Assembly: GCA_937876995.1 (NCBI GenBank)
Contig: CALEFD010000068.1
Location: 1 to 17,976, forward strand
From: an uncultured Bacteroidales bacterium
GTDB lineage: Bacteria > Bacteroidota > Bacteroidia > Bacteroidales > Bacteroidaceae
DNA length: 17,976 bases
Reading direction: 5' to 3'
The position numbers were made by a program, and so were the translations under genes. Shown here piece after piece: positions 7,438 through 14,924 of the stretch; positions within the stretch are counted from its first letter, which is position 1; each line of letters starts with the position of its first letter. The notes below the pieces were generated by a model, which saw nothing but the letters and a program-made list of their open reading frames with translations, searched no databases and was not told the origin of the DNA.

Positions 7438-8186
7438 GTTCTGCGTCTGAATTCGGCGCAGGTAATAGCTGTGGCTACAGCAACATTTAGCGATTCGCTT
7501 GTAGGGGCATCGGCAGGATAGCTGGGAATATATAAGGGGTCTGTTATTAAGGAACAGACCTCTTTACTTATACCGTTTCCTTCGTTACCCATTATAATAA
7601 TTCCATTGTTGGATAGTTCAGATTTGTATATGTCATTCCCGTTTAGAAGTGTTCCATAAACCGGAATCTGTTTGCTTAATTGTTTTAATTCTTTAGCCAA
7701 ATCTATGTAATGTAACTCAACTCTGGATATGGCTCCCATTGTGGCTTGTGTAGCTTTTGGGTTGTATATGTCGGCAGTATCGTTGGAGCAAAAGATATGC
7801 TTTATGCCAAACCAATCTGCTATTCTTACTATAGTTCCTAAATTGCCCGGGTCTTGAATACCATCTAATGCTAAAACAAGTTCGGTGCGGGCTATCTCTA
7901 AACCGCAGTTATACTCTGGTATTTTAAAAACAGCAAGAACGTCTTGTGGGGTTTGTAGCAGGCTGGTCTGTTTAAGCACACTTTCAGAAACTATTTCTGT
8001 TCTAACAGATGGTAGTCTTTTCTGCTTTTCTGCCCATTCCTGTGTAGATACAATTAATGTACACTCCATAGCGTTCAGTAACTCCTCTACCATCTTGTGA
8101 CCTTCTGCAATAAACACTCCTTTCTCCTTGCGTATTTTCTTTATTGCAAGCGATTTTATATTCTTTATATCGTTCTTACTAATCAT
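7428..8186 (-). CDS. SpoU/TrmH family RNA 2'-O-methyltransferase
   Basis: A 252-residue enzyme expected to transfer a methyl group from S-adenosylmethionine to a ribose 2'-OH in rRNA or tRNA. The three SPOUT motifs are intact: DGIQDPGNLGTIVR (108-121, catalytic arginine R121), IIMGNEGNGIS (197-207) and IPSYPADAPTSESLNVAVA (220-238), the last forming the trefoil-knot SAM site. The N-terminal 90 residues form an RNA-binding substrate domain (KGVFIAEGHKMVEELL). The exact target nucleotide cannot be told from sequence. The gene is divergent from the Omp85 gene, a pairing I recall from Bacteroides genomes. Confidence 0.9.
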   Translation of the reverse strand: MISKNDIKNIKSLAIKKIRKEKGVFIAEGHKMVEELLNAMECTLIVSTQEWAEKQKRLPSVRTEIVSESVLKQTSLLQTPQDVLAVFKIPEYNCGLEIARTELVLALDGIQDPGNLGTIVRIADWFGIKHIFCSNDTADIYNPKATQATMGAISRVELHYIDLAKELKQLSKQIPVYGTLLNGNDIYKSELSNNGIIIMGNEGNGISKEVCSLITDPLYIPSYPADAPTSESLNVAVATAITCAEFRRRTYR

Positions 8187-8233
8187 AATAAAATGTTAAC
8201 GGTTTACAAAGTAAACTCTTTTTTTTTGAAACA

Positions 8234-8265
8234 TTTGGCATAGCCCCATACTTTATTTAACTTTG
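8234..8265 (+). promoter_or_regulatory. Bacteroidota-type promoter for the TamA-like gene
   Basis: TTTG at 8234-8237 and TAACTTTG at 8258-8265, separated by 20 bp, are an excellent match to the -33/-7 consensus. They lie in the divergent 129-bp region between the methyltransferase and Omp85 genes. The opposite strand carries a weaker -7 candidate (TTACTTTG, around 8204-8211) for the methyltransferase. Confidence 0.75.
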
Positions 8266-8315
8266 TAAGTTATTATATTGCAAATGGTATATCCTTTTGC
8301 AGTTTTGGTAAGAAA

Positions 8316-10577
8316 GTGAAGAGATATTGTTATAACATACTGCTGATTGTAGTTATTCTGCTGGGCTGGTCATCCTGTTCAGTCTATAAGTATGTGCCGG
8401 AAGATGAATATCTTCTGACAAATGTCTCTGTCAAGGTAGAAGATGCTAAAATACAGAATTTGTCTAAGTATAAGTCGTTATCAAAACAGCTTCCCAACAG
8501 TAGAGTTTTTGGACTTTTCAGAGTACCATTGCGAATATATTCGTTGTTAGGAGGAAAAGAGGGTAAAATGGGTGAAGCACCTGTTATATACGATTCAATT
8601 TATGCAAAAGAGACTGTGCGTGATATGCGTAATCTGTTGGTTAATTCTGGTTATCTGAATGCTGACGTAGATTACAATGCAACCACTTCAAGGGGTAAAA
8701 AAATAGATGTTGAATACATATTAAGACCGGGAAAACCTTTTGTTGTAGAAACCATAGAGACTCAAATAGAAGATCCTACAATAGCTTCAATAATTAAAAA
8801 TAGCAATTCACGTCCTTTGTTGGAAGAAGGTATGAAACTGGATGTTATAGCTCTTGATAATGAGAGAACAAGAATCGTTGAGATGCTTCAAAAACAGGGC
8901 TATTACAGGTTCGACAAAAGTTTTATTACCTTCCAGGCCGATACTGTGGCAAATTCCAAAAAAGTTAAACTGACAATGTTTATTGAAGGTGAAAGCCATA
9001 CGCAGTACGAAATAGGAGATGTAACTTACGTTTTGACAGACAATCCAAACTACTCTTTGGATAATTATAAAGATTATAAAGTGCAGGAATCCGATGGATT
9101 TAATATCCTTTATAATGCCGATATAAAAAGACCCGAATTAAAAGATGAAGCGTTGTTGAGCCACTCATTTTTAAGAAAAGGTATGTTGTATAATACCGAT
9201 TCCATTACAAAAACTTATTCTACACTCTCAAAATTAAGTTTTAATCAGTATTCCAATATTGTTTTTGACGTTGATGAAGAATCGGATAAACTCAATACAT
9301 CGGTTTTCTTTGTAAAACGTCCAAAACATTCTTTGCGTTTGGAGGCAGAAGGTACAAATACAAGTGGCGATTTCGGCGCAGCTGCCGCACTATCTATTAT
9401 CAATAGAAATCTGTTCCGTGGGTCTGAACAGTTTAGCTTGAAGGTGCGAGGTGCTTATGAAGCTATTACATCATTAGGTTATTCGGGTAACAGATATCTG
9501 GAATATGGTGCTGAAGCAAATCTGGAATTTCCATCACTTATATTACCGTTAGTGCCGTTGGATTTTCAGCGAAAGAGTCAGGCAACAACACAGTTTAGTC
9601 TGGAATCTAATGTACAGAGCCGTCCGGAATTTAAGAAGATACTTTTTACAACTAAATGGAGCTATTTATGGACACCAAACTGGCGTCAGTCTCATAGAAT
9701 AGATTTGGCAGATTGGAACTATCTTACTGTGCCTTGGATTGATCCAAAGTTTAAAACAGAGTATTTAGATCCTATTACAGGACAGCATTCTATATTGAGA
9801 TATAATTACGAAGATATGCTTATTACAAAAGTGGGTTATCAGTTTGCGTTGACTAATGCTCGTACAAATGCAGTAATACCACTTCAGTATTCTTTCCGTT
9901 TTAATTTGGAAACATCAGGCAATATGCTTTATGCAGCATCTAAATTGTTGGAATCTTCAAAGAATCAGGAAGGCCAATATGAATTTTTGGACATAGCTTT
10001 TGCACAGTATGTAAAGAATGATATGTCCTACACTCTTAATTGGCGTATTAATCAGTCTAATAACCTGTTGTTCCACATAGAATCGGGCATAGCATTACCT
10101 TATCTAAATTCAAATAGTGTGCCTTTTGAAAAACGCTATTTTGCAGGTGGTGCAAACAGTGTTCGTGGTTGGTCTGTACGTGAATTGGGACCTGGGGCTT
10201 ATGTGAGAAATGATAATAAGATAGACTATATCAAACAATCGGGTGATATAAAATTAGGAGCAAGCATTGAATATCGTAGCCATTTGTTTTGGAAGTTTAA
10301 TGCAGCTCTGTTTGTTGATGCAGGAAATATCTGGACTATTAAAGATTATGCAGATCAACCCGGAGGCCAGTTCCTGTTTGATGAATTTTATAAGCAGATA
10401 GCTGTCTCATACGGAGCTGGTCTGCGTTTGGATGCAAATTTCTTGGTGGTAAGACTTGATATGGGTGTTAAAGCAATTAACCCAAATTACACATCGGGAA
10501 AAGAGAAATACCCTATATTAAATCCTAACTTAAAACGCGATTTGGCTTTCCACTTTGCGGTAGGTTATCCGTTCTAA
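8316..10577 (+). CDS. BamA/TamA family outer-membrane lipoprotein (TamL-like)
   Basis: An Omp85-superfamily beta-barrel protein of 753 residues, probably acting with TamB-like partners in assembling or lipid-supplying the outer membrane. It starts at a GTG; no in-frame ATG lies nearby upstream, and the start is supported by an immediate signal sequence MKRYCYNILLIVVILLGWSSC, with a likely lipidated cysteine at residue 21. An N-terminal lipid anchor on an Omp85 protein is characteristic of the Bacteroidota TamL type. The N-terminal half holds POTRA-like domains (for example VETIETQIEDP and YEIGDVTYVL). The C-terminal half is the barrel, with the lid-loop motif VRGW at 616-619 in the context GGANSVRGW, and a terminal phenylalanine (GYPF). 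A strong promoter precedes it. Confidence 0.88.
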   Translation: MKRYCYNILLIVVILLGWSSCSVYKYVPEDEYLLTNVSVKVEDAKIQNLSKYKSLSKQLPNSRVFGLFRVPLRIYSLLGGKEGKMGEAPVIYDSIYAKETVRDMRNLLVNSGYLNADVDYNATTSRGKKIDVEYILRPGKPFVVETIETQIEDPTIASIIKNSNSRPLLEEGMKLDVIALDNERTRIVEMLQKQGYYRFDKSFITFQADTVANSKKVKLTMFIEGESHTQYEIGDVTYVLTDNPNYSLDNYKDYKVQESDGFNILYNADIKRPELKDEALLSHSFLRKGMLYNTDSITKTYSTLSKLSFNQYSNIVFDVDEESDKLNTSVFFVKRPKHSLRLEAEGTNTSGDFGAAAALSIINRNLFRGSEQFSLKVRGAYEAITSLGYSGNRYLEYGAEANLEFPSLILPLVPLDFQRKSQATTQFSLESNVQSRPEFKKILFTTKWSYLWTPNWRQSHRIDLADWNYLTVPWIDPKFKTEYLDPITGQHSILRYNYEDMLITKVGYQFALTNARTNAVIPLQYSFRFNLETSGNMLYAASKLLESSKNQEGQYEFLDIAFAQYVKNDMSYTLNWRINQSNNLLFHIESGIALPYLNSNSVPFEKRYFAGGANSVRGWSVRELGPGAYVRNDNKIDYIKQSGDIKLGASIEYRSHLFWKFNAALFVDAGNIWTIKDYADQPGGQFLFDEFYKQIAVSYGAGLRLDANFLVVRLDMGVKAINPNYTSGKEKYPILNPNLKRDLAFHFAVGYPF

Positions 10578-10624
10578 TCCAAAACACTTTTTTAATATGG
10601 AAATAAGAATAAATAAATATAAAA

Positions 10625-11440
10625 ATGAAGGTAAAGTTTATGAGCCTACAGAGTGGCAGCAGCGGAAACTGCTACTATTTAGGCACCGACGAAAATGGTA
10701 TTTTGATTGATGCCGGTATTCCGGTAAAGCAGATTAAGAGTTGTCTAAAAAGTGTGGGACTCTCTTTTGAAAAGGTTATGGCGGTTTTCGTTACTCACGA
10801 CCACGCAGACCATATTAAAGCATTAGGTAATCTGGGCGAAAAGTGCTCTATACCTATATATGCCACTGCTACTACACATGAAGGTATAAACCGTAACTAC
10901 TGTATGACAGAAAAGTTGGTAACATCTGTTCGTTTTGTAGAGAAAGATGTGACTTTTAAATTCTGTGGGTTTAATATTACTCCATTCGAGGTACCTCATG
11001 ATGGTACTGATAATGTGGGCTATCACATTGAAGTAGGTGGTACCGTATTCTGTTTTGTTACAGACTTGGGCCATATTACAGAAAAGGTATCATCGTACAT
11101 AGAAAAGGCTAACTATCTAATCTTAGAAGCAAACTACGATGAAGAGATGCTAAAAGGCGGTCACTATCCTAAATTTTTAAAGGAACGTATAACTAGTCCT
11201 TTAGGTCATCTGTCAAATAAGACTACGGCTAAATTTTTAGCTGAACATATTACAGAAGATTTAAAGTATGTATGGCTATGCCATCTTAGCGGTGAGAATA
11301 ACCATCCCGAACTTGCTTATAAGACTGTAGAATATGAATTGCGTGGAGTTGGGGTTATTCCCGGTGTTGACGTGCAGGTTGCTGCGCTAAAACGCAATTC
11401 TCCATCGGAACTTTACGAATTTGAAATATCTGAATATTAA
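10625..11440 (+). CDS. MBL-fold metallo-hydrolase, WalJ/YycJ type
   Basis: A 271-residue cytosolic protein of the metallo-beta-lactamase fold. The metal-binding motif HDHADH (58-63), preceded by T57, is intact, and an early glycine-rich SLQSGSSGNCYYLG matches the start of YycJ/WalJ proteins. Further metal ligands are expected at the aspartate in VTDLG (about residue 147) and the histidine in LCHLS. YycJ/WalJ proteins are linked to DNA metabolism, apparently as exonucleases in mismatch repair, and to cell-wall coordination in Firmicutes; the role in Bacteroidota is uncertain. It lies 47 bp after the Omp85 gene and 18 bp before the DUF3237 gene. Confidence 0.85.
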   Translation: MKVKFMSLQSGSSGNCYYLGTDENGILIDAGIPVKQIKSCLKSVGLSFEKVMAVFVTHDHADHIKALGNLGEKCSIPIYATATTHEGINRNYCMTEKLVTSVRFVEKDVTFKFCGFNITPFEVPHDGTDNVGYHIEVGGTVFCFVTDLGHITEKVSSYIEKANYLILEANYDEEMLKGGHYPKFLKERITSPLGHLSNKTTAKFLAEHITEDLKYVWLCHLSGENNHPELAYKTVEYELRGVGVIPGVDVQVAALKRNSPSELYEFEISEY

Positions 11441-11458
11441 TCTTTAAATAAGAGAATT

Positions 11459-11977
11459 ATGAAAAAGTTGTTTTTATTTGTAGCGTCTTTATTTGTAATG
11501 TTGTGTGGTTATTCCCAGACAAATGCGCCGGCTACAGTGCCTGCTCCGGAATTGGAATTTGTAGTACAACTGCAGGTAGCATTAGGTCCTTCATACAGTG
11601 TAGGAGAAACTCCACGTGGTACCAGAAATGTGGTGCCTATTACAGGTGGAACTTTTGAGGGCCCTAAAATGAAAGGTACAATTATACCTGGTGGTGCCGA
11701 TTATCAGATGTCCGGTCAGGGTGGTAGAACAGAAATAGAGGCTATCTACTCAATTAAGACTGACGATGGTGTTTATATTCACGTCAGAAATAATGGCATT
11801 ATATCAATGGGTACAGGTTCAAATGGTGCTCCTGCGTTCTATTTTAGAACAACCCCTAAATTTGAAGCACCTGTTGATAGCAAATATGCGTGGTTAAATA
11901 ATGCTGTGTTTGTGTGTGCTCCTGCTATGGGTGGTGCCGGTGGAGGTATTACCCTTAATGTCTGGATGGTGAAATAA
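11459..11977 (+). CDS. Exported DUF3237 family protein
   Basis: A 172-residue protein with a clear cleavable signal peptide (MKKLFLFVASLFVMLCGYSQ), then the DUF3237 domain. The family phrases are seen in order: LEFVVQLQVALGPSYSVGET, GTRNVVPITGGTFEGPKMKG, IIPGGADYQM, and YSIKTDDGVYIHVRNNGI. DUF3237 proteins are small beta-barrels of unknown function, and most that I know lack a signal peptide, so periplasmic export here is notable. The C-terminal end is glycine-rich (APAMGGAGGGITLNVW). The stop codon TAA lies inside a 26-bp repeat that recurs at 16622-16647. Confidence 0.85.
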   Translation: MKKLFLFVASLFVMLCGYSQTNAPATVPAPELEFVVQLQVALGPSYSVGETPRGTRNVVPITGGTFEGPKMKGTIIPGGADYQMSGQGGRTEIEAIYSIKTDDGVYIHVRNNGIISMGTGSNGAPAFYFRTTPKFEAPVDSKYAWLNNAVFVCAPAMGGAGGGITLNVWMVK

Positions 11978-11997
11978 GGTCGCGAATAATCGCGTAC
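11972..11997 (+). repeat. Left copy of a 26-bp direct repeat flanking the minus-strand island
   Basis: AAATAAGGTCGCGAATAATC plus GCGTAC. The right copy at 16622-16647 is identical except for one G-to-A/T-type substitution (GCGTAC becomes GTGTAC). The left copy includes the last codon and stop of the DUF3237 gene. Its TAATCGCGTAC also matches the 3' end of tRNA-Lys on the opposite strand. Confidence 0.75.
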
Positions 11998-12002
11998 AAA
12001 AG

Positions 12003-12099
12003 AAAGAGACTGACGAGAAATGAAGTGACCCCAAAAGTTTAGACAAAAAACTTTTGGGGTCAGTACAAAAGTAAATATGACTTTTTAGTCAGTCTCTTT
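12003..12099. repeat. Nested double hairpin between convergent genes, possible bidirectional terminator or IS-end remnant
   Basis: The outer arms AAAGAGACTGAC (12003-12014) and GTCAGTCTCTTT (12088-12099) are perfect inverted copies. Inside them is a perfect 15-bp stem, TGACCCCAAAAGTTT (12026-12040) with its complement at 12048-12062. The inner arms begin TG and end CA and, from memory, resemble the ends of IS3-family insertion sequences of Bacteroidota. On the minus strand the outer stem is followed by CTTTT, so it could end transcription of the propeller gene. No transposase remnant is seen. Confidence 0.6.
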
Positions 12100-12133
12100 A
12101 CGCATTAGAAAGATAAGTTTTCTAACGAAAAGT
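12100..12133. repeat. Copy of a short hairpin repeat also found at 16585-16618
   Basis: CGCATTAG, then AGATAAGTTTT, then CTAACGAAAA. The other copy has CGCATTAG, AGATAAGTTTT and CGTTAGAAAAC, so the prefixes are in direct orientation while the terminal hairpin (TTTTC-TAAC-GAAAA versus TTTTC-GTTA-GAAAA) has its loop inverted. Confidence 0.5.
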
Positions 12134-13228
12134 TTACTTATCAATAGAAAGATATGGACTAATGTCGTAACTATATATCTTTTCGTCACCGGAATCTAAA
12201 CCGTATAATATCATATTTTCTTTATCGTAGGCGACGCCTGTTAAACAATGATCCATACTAAATCTATATAAAAGTTCACCGGTCCAATTCCATATTCTTA
12301 TATGAACTGGGATATTAGGATTCTCCATATATTCATAGTAGGAACACTCCCATGTAGCCGTTATAATTAAGTCATCTGTTGTTGCTAAAGAAGTACAATT
12401 TAAAGGTATATTTCTTATATAGTTTATTCCGGTTGGCTCATCTATAGTAACTCTATTACAATTATGTATAGTCTTGACTGATAAACTATCAATATCAAAG
12501 ATATTTATGTAATCTAATACATACATTGCAAAAACAGCTTTTCCTCCACTCGGTCTAGGAAGGGCTTTACCTACGTAATAAGCGTATGTCCATGGAGTTG
12601 ACTCCATCTTGTTTATATCTCCAAAAAGTGGTATTTCCTGCTTCCCATTATTATTTCTAACAACAAAAGTTGGTGCTGTACATATATTATCGCGTGGATC
12701 ATCAAAATAAATTCCATGATAATCTAACCATCTGTTATTACCTACATAAAGAGAATAACCATCTACAGGTTCACAAATTGCTTTAATAATTGTATCCACT
12801 ACTGCATACTCGGCAGTTACTGATTCTCTTAAGTTAATTGACTTGATGACGCTATTGTTGTCAACTATTAATAAGGTTGGAATGCCATTTTTTGCTACTA
12901 ATTGTAATGGAGTGTGAAACGGATAAATCAAATCTGCTCTTGCTCTACCCTCCGGACATAGTATAGCTAATTCTTGGAATGTATTTTTATTAAAAATCCT
13001 TATTTGACCTGCCGGATTAGTAGTGGCTGCAACAAAATAGTCATCAATAATACCTATTTCGCGCACTCCCATTATATCTAAATTAGTAGCTATTCCTTTA
13101 AGCTCAATTTCTGGCACAGCAGATACATCTACTTCCGTAACTTCAGAAACTATATACTGCTTTGGCTCACAACTGACTATCAATAAGAATGTTGCCACTA
13201 CTATTCCAATATTCCTTATTATCTTCAT
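12134..13228 (-). CDS. BF3164-like (TolB-like propeller) lipoprotein
   Basis: A 364-residue lipoprotein. The signal sequence MKIIRNIGIVVATFLLIVSC ends in a lipobox with cysteine 20. The rest is made of short repeating beta segments (FVAATTNPAGQIRIFNKNTF, LVAKNGIPTLLIVDNN, LIITATWECSYYEYMENP, HIRIWNWTGELLYRFSMD, GVAYDKENMILYGLDSGDEK), as in six-bladed TolB-like propellers of the BF3164 family. Such proteins occur in Bacteroidota, often beside NVEALA and thioredoxin-like genes. The role is unknown; a surface or periplasmic binding scaffold is plausible. It starts 29 bp after the NVEALA gene ends, and is the last gene of the operon. Confidence 0.82.
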   Translation of the reverse strand: MKIIRNIGIVVATFLLIVSCEPKQYIVSEVTEVDVSAVPEIELKGIATNLDIMGVREIGIIDDYFVAATTNPAGQIRIFNKNTFQELAILCPEGRARADLIYPFHTPLQLVAKNGIPTLLIVDNNSVIKSINLRESVTAEYAVVDTIIKAICEPVDGYSLYVGNNRWLDYHGIYFDDPRDNICTAPTFVVRNNNGKQEIPLFGDINKMESTPWTYAYYVGKALPRPSGGKAVFAMYVLDYINIFDIDSLSVKTIHNCNRVTIDEPTGINYIRNIPLNCTSLATTDDLIITATWECSYYEYMENPNIPVHIRIWNWTGELLYRFSMDHCLTGVAYDKENMILYGLDSGDEKIYSYDISPYLSIDK

Positions 13229-13257
13229 ACTTCAACTATTGGCACATTATGTAGTTG

Positions 13258-13650
13258 TTAATAATTCATCCAACAAAATCCATAATCTCCTATAATATTG
13301 CAAGTAATTTTGTTGTCAGGACATTTATAAGTACCTTCTTTAGGACTTTTATGCCATAAACTCCACCATTGTAGCCCAGCTTTTACCATACCATATATTT
13401 CACTATCTGTATGCATATCCGTATCTATATGACATTGATAATGAAGAAAACCATTCTGCATTGCTATTGGATAGCAAATTTGATAATCGTGATTAAAACG
13501 ATCCCCTGCTGTTATTGCTTCTATGTTATCATCAACCATATAGGAAGATATTTTGATCGATTTAATTGTAGAAGAAATGCACAGCATTACTGAAACAATA
13601 GCAACAAAAAAGATTGATACACAAAACTGGCTTTTTACTTTTTTACTCAT
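13258..13650 (-). CDS. NVEALA family secreted peptide precursor
   Basis: A 130-residue protein. It has an N-terminal hydrophobic helix (about residues 8-26), then NIEAIT at 42-47, matching the NVEALA-type motif that marks this Bacteroidota family and is thought to precede the mature part. The remaining 80 or so residues are rich in aromatic residues and hold five cysteines (C59, C73, C110, C117, C126), with GLQWWSLWH at 92-100. This layout suggests an exported small protein stabilised by disulfides. The neighbours are a CxxC thioredoxin-fold lipoprotein upstream and a propeller lipoprotein downstream. Its function is unknown; signalling or antagonism are both possible. The motif departs from the canonical NVEALA at positions 2, 5 and 6. 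Confidence 0.75.
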   Translation of the reverse strand: MSKKVKSQFCVSIFFVAIVSVMLCISSTIKSIKISSYMVDDNIEAITAGDRFNHDYQICYPIAMQNGFLHYQCHIDTDMHTDSEIYGMVKAGLQWWSLWHKSPKEGTYKCPDNKITCNIIGDYGFCWMNY

Positions 13651-13709
13651 AACTAATCTCTTTAAAAGTTAATAATATCGTTTGTTTTAAAATAAATACT
13701 CGCAATAGT

Positions 13710-14360
13710 TTAATCAGTGTCTTGGTGTATTGGTAGTTTTCCACCATTATCTGTAATAGCAATGGTAGTCTTTTTGATTAAATCAATCAGTGAGTGACGA
13801 TTAAAAGGTTCGCCCACCAACAGAACACGATTGTCTTTATCTAACAATAGGGTGCGATTTCTAGCAAGTACTTTATCAAGACCATTCTCTTTTAAATAAC
13901 TGTTTCCTACATCGTATAACAATGTATTTTGTAAATGCATTTTTTTCAACAAAGACTGTATGTTCTCTATACTATCTGGATAAACAACTGTTATGAGTTC
14001 TGTAGATATGTTTAAGCTATCTGAAATCATATTCCAAGCATCCATTATTTTAAACATACATTCCGTGCAGGAATTATTCCCTAAATATGTTACAAGTTTT
14101 ACTGGTGCAGATAGTGCTTTATCTGCATTATGTATTACAGTATCTGCTGTTATTGTCCACATAGGCATATTGAAATTGATACGTTTACCAGATAAATGAC
14201 GAATTTCTTTAATTTCTCTGCTTTCTTGCGTACAGCAACATATAGATAATAAACCCAAAAGTAGCATAAAAGTCTTCAGAGTAAAATCTAAAGAAAAGAA
14301 GAACTGTGGAATAAAGTTTCTTCTGCCATTATTAGTAGTACCACCTTGATTATCTTTCAT
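13710..14360 (-). CDS. Thioredoxin-fold lipoprotein with CxxC motif
   Basis: A 216-residue protein. A hydrophobic segment (FMLLLGLLSICCC, residues 31-43) resembles a lipoprotein signal, although it is preceded by an unusually long N-terminus and the lipobox is irregular (C41, C42 or C43 could be lipidated). After it, NNSCTECMFKIMD (C98-T-E-C101) is a redox-type CxxC at the start of a helix, following the strand VKLVTYLG as in thioredoxins, and YDVGNSYLKENGLDK and RTLLLDKDNRVLLVGEP read like the later part of a TlpA-like fold. It may reduce or isomerise disulfides in the periplasm; the neighbouring NVEALA protein has five cysteines. A start nearer the hydrophobic segment is possible. The gaps to neighbours are 57 and 59 bp. 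Confidence 0.7.
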   Translation of the reverse strand: MKDNQGGTTNNGRRNFIPQFFFSLDFTLKTFMLLLGLLSICCCTQESREIKEIRHLSGKRINFNMPMWTITADTVIHNADKALSAPVKLVTYLGNNSCTECMFKIMDAWNMISDSLNISTELITVVYPDSIENIQSLLKKMHLQNTLLYDVGNSYLKENGLDKVLARNRTLLLDKDNRVLLVGEPFNRHSLIDLIKKTTIAITDNGGKLPIHQDTD

Positions 14361-14417
14361 TATAATGTTTTTTTTATTACTCTTAATATATTCTAATAGT
14401 ATGTCAGATAATTGTCG

Positions 14418-14789
14418 CTATTGGGAAACATCACCATTATCTATCCTGAATATTCCTGTCCAACATTCGTTAAAGGCATATATCTCTATAATATAAATAC
14501 CTGCAGACAAATTTTCCAGATCTATTTGCGTATTATATGCGGGCGTACAATTATTATCATAAACAACTGCGTTTGTATTCGTAGCATCATAAATAACAAT
14601 TGAAGATGAAGTTAAATCACCGTATACAATGGATAGCAACTGTTCTTCGATAGAAGCGTTAATAAAGACTTCTGTACGTGATCCTGTATTGTTTCCAGGT
14701 TTCTTTTTGAGAGTAATCTCATGTTCTTCTGCAAGGACTTGGAGTGAAATCATTGCTGCAAAAAGCAAAATCAAATTCTTTTTTAACAT
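14418..14789 (-). CDS. DUF3244 family exported protein
   Basis: A 123-residue protein with a signal peptide (MLKKNLILLFAAMISLQVLA). The ATG at 14789 is preferred over an upstream TTG at 14831 because the promoter's -7 box overlaps the extra codons. The mature part fits the Bacteroidota DUF3244 immunoglobulin-like domain: ITLKKKPGN, VFINASIEEQLLSIVYGDL, SSIVIYDATNTNAVVYDN, and the terminal LSAGIYIIEIYAFNECWTGIFRI. Such small domains often accompany secreted or surface systems in this phylum. It is the first gene of the four-gene operon, preceded by candidate operator repeats. Function unknown. Confidence 0.75.
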   Translation of the reverse strand: MLKKNLILLFAAMISLQVLAEEHEITLKKKPGNNTGSRTEVFINASIEEQLLSIVYGDLTSSSIVIYDATNTNAVVYDNNCTPAYNTQIDLENLSAGIYIIEIYAFNECWTGIFRIDNGDVSQ

Positions 14790-14813
14790 AATTAATTTTT
14801 TAATGGTTTTTGC

Positions 14814-14821
14814 CAAAATTA
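14814..14821 (-). promoter_or_regulatory. -7 box of the export operon promoter
   Basis: TAATTTTG (minus strand) matches TAnnTTTG and lies 24 bp before the DUF3244 ATG. No TTTG occurs at the -33 position (the sequence there is TTTAAT), which fits a promoter that needs an activator. Confidence 0.5.
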
Positions 14822-14852
14822 CATCAAGCAATTAAACTGCATTAAAAAATAG

Positions 14853-14891
14853 TGTCCAAATAATGTCCAAATCAGTATTAGTGTGTCCAAA
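14853..14891 (-). promoter_or_regulatory. Three TTTGGACA direct repeats, candidate operator of the export operon
   Basis: On the minus strand TTTGGACA occurs three times, at 14891-14884, 14871-14864 and 14860-14853. Steps of 20 and 11 bp are close to two turns and one turn of the helix. They lie just upstream of the -33 region of the DUF3244 promoter and just downstream of the regulator gene's stop (14925). This is the typical layout of an activator-binding site. Confidence 0.55.
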
Positions 14892-14924
14892 AAAAGTTCT
14901 TCAATGATTGTATGCTCTTAATTA

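Noticed and set aside
14790..14831. Extended DUF3244 start at a TTG (14831)
   Set aside because: The extra codons overlap the -7 promoter box and the signal peptide begins properly at the ATG 14789.
14853..14891. CRISPR-like repeats
   Set aside because: Only three 8-bp boxes with short, unequal spacers; this is operator-like, not an array, and no cas gene is present.
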